A DNA stretch of 6,141 nucleotides from Dokdonella_A sp035263065 (GTDB taxonomy: Bacteria > Pseudomonadota > Gammaproteobacteria > Xanthomonadales > Rhodanobacteraceae). The notes beneath the pieces are model-generated. The model had not been told where the DNA came from. It did no database searches and saw nothing but the letters and a program-made list of their open reading frames with translations. Made by a program: the position numbers and the translations under genes. Shown here piece by piece: positions 5,457 through 6,141 of this stretch. Location: assembly GCA_035263065.1 (NCBI GenBank), contig DATFRS010000312.1, forward strand, positions 1-6,141. The letters are read 5' to 3'. Within the stretch, counting starts at the first letter, position 1, and each line of letters starts with the position of its first letter.

Positions 5457-5463
5457 CGAATGA
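5410..5463 (+). other. Possible 17-codon leader frame overlapping the M48 start
   Basis: An ATG in the hairpin loop (5410-5412) opens a frame reading MASTFSLSHSLLSHCSE. It ends at TGA 5461-5463 and overlaps the peptidase ATG as ATGA. The arrangement is what translational coupling would look like. However, the ATG has no ribosome site, the peptide is a by-product of the repeat sequence, and nothing else supports expression. Confidence 0.15.
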
Positions 5464-6141
5464 ACTTCTTCGCCCACCAGGAACAGGCGCGCCGCCAGAC
5501 GCGCCGCATGCTGGTCCTGTTCGCGCTCGCGGTGCTCGTCGTCGTCGCGGCGACCGACGTCCTGATCCTCGTCACGCTCGATTTCGACGAGACCTTCCGC
5601 ACCGGCGCCGGCGCGAGCTGGGGCGCGATCGGCGCCGCCAGCGTCGGCGTCGCGACCGCGATCCTGCTGGGCTCCGCGTATCGCATCGCGACGCTCGGCA
5701 GCGGCGGCGCGTCGATCGCGCGCGAGCTCGGCGGGACCGAGACGTCGAGCAGCCAGAATTTCGCGTACCGGCGCCTGCGCAACGTCGTCGAGGAAATGGC
5801 GATCGCCTCGGGCGTGCCGGTGCCGCGCATCTTCGTGCTCGAGAACGAAGCCGGCATCAACGCGTTCGCGTCGGGCTACACGCCGAACGACGCCGCGATC
5901 ACCGTCACGCGCGGCGCGCTCGACAAGCTGACGCGCGACGAGCTGCAGGGCGTCGTCGGCCACGAATTCAGCCACATCGTCAACGGCGACATGCGGCTCA
6001 ACATCCGCCTCGTCGGCATTGTGTTCGGCATCCTCGTGCTGTCGACGGTCGGCCGCAAGATCATGCGCGGCCGCGACCGCGCGGCGCTGTTCGGCGTTGC
6101 GCTGTTCGTGATCGGCTATCTCGGTGTCGTGCTCGCGCGGC
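5460..6141 (+). CDS. M48 family zinc metallopeptidase, HtpX/Ste24-like (partial, C-terminus beyond window)
   Basis: 227 residues are visible and the frame is open at the right edge. Residues 17-40 and about 53-75 form two membrane helices. Residues 97-175 are the start of the protease domain, with YRRLRNVVEEMAIASGVPVP (103-122), NAFASGYTPNDAAITVT (134-150) and the zinc motif GHEFSH (167-172), giving HExxH with ligands His168 and His172 and catalytic Glu169. The third ligand should be a Glu beyond the window. Two further hydrophobic stretches lie at about 183-198 and 208-226. M48 proteases of this type cleave misfolded or specific membrane proteins. The pairing with lemA upstream is the usual one. 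The ATG at 5460 fits the family N-terminus (NFFAHQEQARRQTRR), but the 20 bases before it are pyrimidine-rich and contain no Shine-Dalgarno sequence. The long hairpin sits directly upstream. Confidence 0.95.
   Translation, partial: MNFFAHQEQARRQTRRMLVLFALAVLVVVAATDVLILVTLDFDETFRTGAGASWGAIGAASVGVATAILLGSAYRIATLGSGGASIARELGGTETSSSQNFAYRRLRNVVEEMAIASGVPVPRIFVLENEAGINAFASGYTPNDAAITVTRGALDKLTRDELQGVVGHEFSHIVNGDMRLNIRLVGIVFGILVLSTVGRKIMRGRDRAALFGVALFVIGYLGVVLAR

Overview
This is a GC-rich (roughly 70%) chromosomal stretch with strong G/C third-position bias. It most resembles a gammaproteobacterium of the Lysobacterales/Xanthomonadales type. That guess rests on the TonB-domain protein with a long helical N-terminal region, a GPP34 protein in a Gram-negative setting, and the lemA/M48 peptidase pair. 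It is an inference from protein families, not a measured placement.

Layout: (1) Positions 1-944, minus strand, hold a tight three-gene envelope-stress type operon: a DUF883 (YqjD/ElaB-like) membrane-anchored helical protein, a YqjE-like two-helix membrane protein, and a small protein in the yqjK position that runs off the left edge. The last two genes overlap by GTGA. (2) Positions 945-1421 are a non-coding divergent region carrying repeated TTGCGTTA motifs and a 16-bp palindrome. (3) Positions 1422-2474, plus strand, encode an energy-transducer-like TonB protein with an unusual N-terminus. (4) It converges, with only 6 bp between the stop codons, on a minus-strand GPP34 (GOLPH3-like) gene at 2481-3116. 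(5) Upstream of that on the same strand is an exported serine hydrolase of the beta-lactamase/class C fold (3256-4533), starting at TTG. (6) Positions 4534-4775 are an AT-richer divergent control region. (7) On the plus strand, lemA (4776-5363) is followed by an M48 zinc metallopeptidase (from 5460, cut by the right edge).

The genes are mostly envelope functions: membrane-associated stress proteins, TonB energy transduction, an exported hydrolase and a membrane protease with its usual LemA neighbour. None points to a new defence or mobile system. The most unusual element is the whole 96-bp gap between lemA and the M48 gene. It is filled by a purine/pyrimidine-asymmetric, low-GC imperfect inverted repeat with arms of about 41 and 44 nt, built from an 8-base tandem unit. 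It ends 3 bases before the peptidase ATG and leaves that gene with no visible Shine-Dalgarno sequence. A 17-codon reading frame starts in the hairpin loop and ends overlapping the peptidase start.
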